A DNA stretch of 64,000 nt from Chitinophaga polysaccharea. Lineage in GTDB: Bacteria; Bacteroidota; Bacteroidia; Chitinophagales; Chitinophagaceae. The notes under the pieces were generated by a model. The model saw nothing but the letters and a program-made list of their open reading frames with translations. It had not been told where the DNA came from and did not search any database. A program made the translations under genes and the position numbers. How positions within the stretch are numbered: position 1 is the stretch's first letter; each line of letters begins with the position of its first letter. This document shows positions 60,869 through 64,000 of this stretch, piece by piece. The stretch spans positions 434,001 through 498,000 of the forward strand of contig NZ_VIWO01000003.1 in NCBI RefSeq assembly GCF_007829335.1, written 5' to 3'.

Positions 60869-63559
60869 CTATTTAGCTGTAGGGTTGCTTTTCCCGAAGA
60901 ACCAGGAGAGGCTGAACAGGAAGTATTGAGCCAGAACGGAGTTGGTTTGTTGTTCTATATAGGTGAAGGTCTGGGTGGTGACTAATGATTGGTTTTTTCG
61001 GAATAAATCATATACAAATAGTTTTGCCTGCAGGCTTTTTTTCGGAAGAAAAGTTTTTGATATCCAGGAGTTTACCACTATAAACTGTTGATGCTGGGCC
61101 GTGCTGTTGACATATAGGGTGCCGACACCTACATTTATATCCAGGGGAAGGTAAGTATTGGTGTTTAAGTTGAGCAAATAATTGAGGTAGTCATGGTGCG
61201 CATTGCCCTGGATAGAATAGGTATTGTTGATATACTCCATTACAGCGATACTTTCTACTTCGAGGAATTTTTTGTACATCCAGGAGGCGTTTAATTGTTG
61301 TCGATAACGAAATTGAGAGGTGGAGTTTTGTAGATTATTAATGAATGTATTCACATGATTAAGATCATACATCGTGTAATAGTTCAGTGATAGTCCTGAT
61401 TTAGCAAAACGTTTGCTCAGCGTGATGCTTTGATTGATAATATAGTTCCCATTTGTGTTGATCGTCTGGCTGATTTGTTTGCCGGATGAATCAGAAGAAA
61501 TACTTTTGGTAGCAGCATGTTGTGGTATATTAAGAGACAGGTTAGTGCTGAAGGAGAGCCCATTGACACTGAAAGAGCGGTAATCTAAGTTGGCTGTATT
61601 AGAGATTGTTGGTTTCAGGTCAGGGTTGCCCAGTTGTATATATAATGGGTTGGCGGTTGATATGACGGGTATTAGCGTCCCCGCAGCCTGAACAGGTTGT
61701 GTTTCCCGGACGAAATTGGCACTAAGAGTTTTGTAGTTATCAATCTTGTAGGACATGAATAAGTTAGGTGACAAGTAATTAACTCTTTGGTAGTAGTGTG
61801 CTGCGAGTGTAAAGTTGTCGCTGTTAGAGCTGGAGCTAACAAAGGAAAGATTGAATACGCCTTCCAGCTTTTTGCCAGATTTGAATATCCCTGCGGTAAC
61901 GGTATGTGTATTGAGGTTATTGCGGAAATTATAGGTTAAGTCTTTATTGCTGCGATAGAACCCTCTTTTCCCCTCGTCAAAATCAAAGGCTTGTTGATCA
62001 TTACCAGTATATTGGCCGTTAAATTTATACCCGGCTGTCAGCGCGAGCTCTGGCAGGATCGAATATTGGTAGCCGGCTGATGTGCTGATGTTACGGGTAT
62101 GGGTGGTCGCATTTATTTTTTGGTTGATGGTATCTGATAGATGTGTAGCTGCACTGATGTTAAGCGTATTGTTTTGTTGCTCATTGTCGGAATTTTCCTG
62201 GTTTATGCTCATGGAGAAATTAACTCTCCCCTTCTTGTTGTGTGATATGTTAGTATACATGCCAGTGTACATGAATCCATTTTTTTTGGTAAGAGCAGCA
62301 TTGCTGGTATTTCCCTGGTTAATGGTATCATTATTTTTTCCTGAGGTAGATACATATTTGTTTTGAGTATTGATATCGAATCTTCCCACACTTCCCGATA
62401 CATCCAATGTGATAATATTTCGATCGTTGAGCTGTATGCTAAGGTTGGCAAACAGCATATTTTGTGAAAAAGTGTTTTCCATTTGCGTATGGCTATTGTA
62501 ACGGAAAGTGCTGTCGGGCAGTACATTATCCCGTTGTAGTTCCTGATCATTTGTTGGGCGGTCGCTGTAAACCATGAGGTTAGTGTTCAGCTTAACTTTG
62601 GGAGCAAGGTCAATGGAGGCATTTCCATTGAGCGTTCTTCTTTTTGACACTCCGCGGCCGAAGTTTTCCGCTGACAGTGCATCATCAGTTGAATAGGGGC
62701 CTTGTTGGGCGTTCGTATTATTTATGTTGGCCGAGGTGATAATTTGTTTATCATCCCTGAATAAGTTGGCATTGGCGGCCAGGTTGTAACGGCCATCAGT
62801 GCCGTAGCCGGCGCCGGCTACCCCATTGATTTTCTTCTTCATGTCCTGTTTCACGGTAATGTTAATGACCTTTTCATTTTTACCTCCTTCAATCATGCCA
62901 TCTATGCCTTTTTTGTCGGCAATCTGAATTTTATCCACCAGGTTGGCCAGTAGCATTCTTGATATTTTTTGCGGATCGCCAGAGGAGTTCGGCCCTTGCG
63001 AGAAAACCGGGCGTCCATTGATATAGAGTTCACGGATGCGACGGCCCAGATAGTAGAAATTTCCGTCTTGGTCTATTGTTAAGCCGGGAATTTTTTGCAG
63101 CAGGTTTTTCATCGACGCGTTTTCCGCTGTAGGAAAATCTTTGGCGGAAAATTCGATCGTATCTTTCCGGATGATAAACAGCGGCTTGTTTATTTTGATA
63201 CTGATACTATTCAGGGTGATGGCATTTTTTTGCAGCCCGGTTTGGGGAAGCGGTATTTGCCATAGTCTTGCTCTTTCGGTAAATTCTACGGGGAGCGTGG
63301 CTGCCCGGTAGCCCATAAAGCTGATAGTCAGCACATAGTTACCCGGCGGTATATTTTTAATGATAAAGTCGCCATGCTGATCCGTTACTGCCTGTCCTTT
63401 CAGGATGGATTTTTCTGCTGTAAAGAGGAATACGTTGGCTTCCTGCAACGGTTTCCTGTCGTCTTTATCGTATACGTGACCTTTTATTTCCCGTTGGGCA
63501 AAAACTGTGAAATGAATAACTGTCAACCATGTAATGATAGTAACCGTGAATTTGACCAT
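60869..63559 (-). CDS. outer-membrane beta-barrel receptor, OMP_b-brl_3 type
   Basis: 896 residues. Signal peptide MVKFTVTIITWLTVIHFTVFAQ, a carboxypeptidase-regulatory-like domain (REIKGHVYDKDDRKPLQEAN) about 23-105, plug-like region about 130-220 (ENASMKNLLQKIPGLTIDQD), then a large barrel. Lacks the SusC-type plug motif and any SusD partner. This group of TonB-receptor relatives is common in Chitinophagaceae; substrate unknown. Confidence 0.88.
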   Translation of the reverse strand: MVKFTVTIITWLTVIHFTVFAQREIKGHVYDKDDRKPLQEANVFLFTAEKSILKGQAVTDQHGDFIIKNIPPGNYVLTISFMGYRAATLPVEFTERARLWQIPLPQTGLQKNAITLNSISIKINKPLFIIRKDTIEFSAKDFPTAENASMKNLLQKIPGLTIDQDGNFYYLGRRIRELYINGRPVFSQGPNSSGDPQKISRMLLANLVDKIQIADKKGIDGMIEGGKNEKVINITVKQDMKKKINGVAGAGYGTDGRYNLAANANLFRDDKQIITSANINNTNAQQGPYSTDDALSAENFGRGVSKRRTLNGNASIDLAPKVKLNTNLMVYSDRPTNDQELQRDNVLPDSTFRYNSHTQMENTFSQNMLFANLSIQLNDRNIITLDVSGSVGRFDINTQNKYVSTSGKNNDTINQGNTSNAALTKKNGFMYTGMYTNISHNKKGRVNFSMSINQENSDNEQQNNTLNISAATHLSDTINQKINATTHTRNISTSAGYQYSILPELALTAGYKFNGQYTGNDQQAFDFDEGKRGFYRSNKDLTYNFRNNLNTHTVTAGIFKSGKKLEGVFNLSFVSSSSNSDNFTLAAHYYQRVNYLSPNLFMSYKIDNYKTLSANFVRETQPVQAAGTLIPVISTANPLYIQLGNPDLKPTISNTANLDYRSFSVNGLSFSTNLSLNIPQHAATKSISSDSSGKQISQTINTNGNYIINQSITLSKRFAKSGLSLNYYTMYDLNHVNTFINNLQNSTSQFRYRQQLNASWMYKKFLEVESIAVMEYINNTYSIQGNAHHDYLNYLLNLNTNTYLPLDINVGVGTLYVNSTAQHQQFIVVNSWISKTFLPKKSLQAKLFVYDLFRKNQSLVTTQTFTYIEQQTNSVLAQYFLFSLSWFFGKSNPTAK

Positions 63560-63739
63560 TGGTACGATTTGGTTAAAAACAAGAATTACTGCAATGATAC
63601 CGCGGGGGCGCTGACAGTTAGTTAATCAAACATGAATATTCGCAAAAGTGTGAAAAAAGAATAATAATGATCGTATTAACGAATCATTTACAACTTTCAG
63701 GCGGGTAGGGATGTTATAGCGAAAACCCAGTACTATTTT

Positions 63740-64000
63740 ATGACAACACCAACTTTAGTAAAGTCTTTAAAGGAAATGTTGTTGAAAGCCAATGCACATG
63801 TGACTTTCAAAGATGCGGTCAGGGATTTGCCCGCTGCGCTGAGAGGGGTAGTACCCAACCATATACCCTATAGCATCTGGCAGTTGGTAGAACATATCCG
63901 GATTGCCCAGCATGATATTCTTGATTTTTCGCGTAATCCTGATTACAAGGAGCCTGACTGGCCCAAAGATTACTGGCCGGTGGCTACCGCGCCAGACAGC
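63740..64000 (+). CDS. DinB-family protein, cut by window end
   Basis: First 87 residues (ATG 63740). A helical start MTTPTLVKSLKEMLLKANAH and H-x-P-Y-S-I-W-Q-L-V-E-H-I-R-I-A-Q-H-D (two histidines as metal ligands) resemble DinB/YfiT four-helix bundles, then EPDWPKDYWP. The rest is missing. Confidence 0.72.
   Translation, partial: MTTPTLVKSLKEMLLKANAHVTFKDAVRDLPAALRGVVPNHIPYSIWQLVEHIRIAQHDILDFSRNPDYKEPDWPKDYWPVATAPDS

Overview
The window reads as chromosomal DNA of a Bacteroidota bacterium, most likely Chitinophagaceae and Chitinophaga-like. Evidence: a SusC/SusD pair behind an ECF sigma factor and a FecR-type anti-sigma factor, BshB1 of bacillithiol synthesis, the block rpmB-rpmG-DUF4295-ftsY-rimO, families largely confined to this phylum (DUF4294, DUF4295, DUF4199, OMP_b-brl_3 receptors, Reg_prop/Y_Y_Y histidine kinases), and several promoters of the phylum's -33 TTTG / -7 TAnnTTTG type. 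I see no rRNA, tRNA, phage, IS element or CRISPR array. About 57 genes are listed, including five to six very short ones in the gaps.

Layout. 1-3.0 kb, minus strand: an arginase-family hydrolase, a membrane protein and a radical SAM protein in one tight operon. 3.2-10.3 kb, plus: CcmE and CcmF (cytochrome c maturation), a lipase-like hydrolase, DUF4294, a small protein resembling two copies of a TonB plug motif, BshB1 and a serine hydrolase. 10.3-16.7 kb: a peroxiredoxin/AhpD pair, the ribosomal protein block, FtsY, a JmjC-like cupin and RimO. 16.9-23.0 kb: DEAD-box helicase, glycogen branching enzyme GlgB, a DUF4382 lipoprotein, a MORN-like protein and a 52-residue membrane protein. 23.4-31.1 kb: a GH31 glucosidase, a YCF48-like propeller protein, then a large sensor kinase with its LuxR-type response regulator.

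31.1-37.7 kb: small ORFs, then parE, a DUF1835 gene, a cupin and parC in one operon. 37.9-45.0 kb: ECF sigma, FecR, SusC (with an STN signalling domain) and SusD, without any attached polysaccharide-degrading enzyme. 45.0-53.9 kb, minus: a MarR-like/VOC pair, then a nine-gene operon with the complete GDP-D-glycero-D-manno-heptose set (GmhA, HddA, GmhB, HddC), two glycosyltransferases, DUF4199 and a dihydroorotase homologue that has lost its catalytic and metal-binding residues. 54.0-64.0 kb: HEAT-repeat protein, dipeptidyl peptidase IV, LacI regulator, OmpA-like lipoprotein, DsbA/SpxH-like protein, an outer-membrane receptor and a DinB-like gene cut by the window end.

The most striking non-coding signal is a family of four long imperfect palindromes (about 31.1, 37.7, 55.0 and 59.9 kb). 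Each begins 1-15 bases after the stop codon of a plus-strand gene. Their arms are built of in-phase 7-bp units (roughly CNNAAAG), and the four share a central core and a related apical loop; one copy is inverted. Two of them run directly into a -7 promoter box of the next gene. A second unexplained signal is a perfect 16-bp twin LacI-type operator lying between two converging genes, where no promoter is expected.
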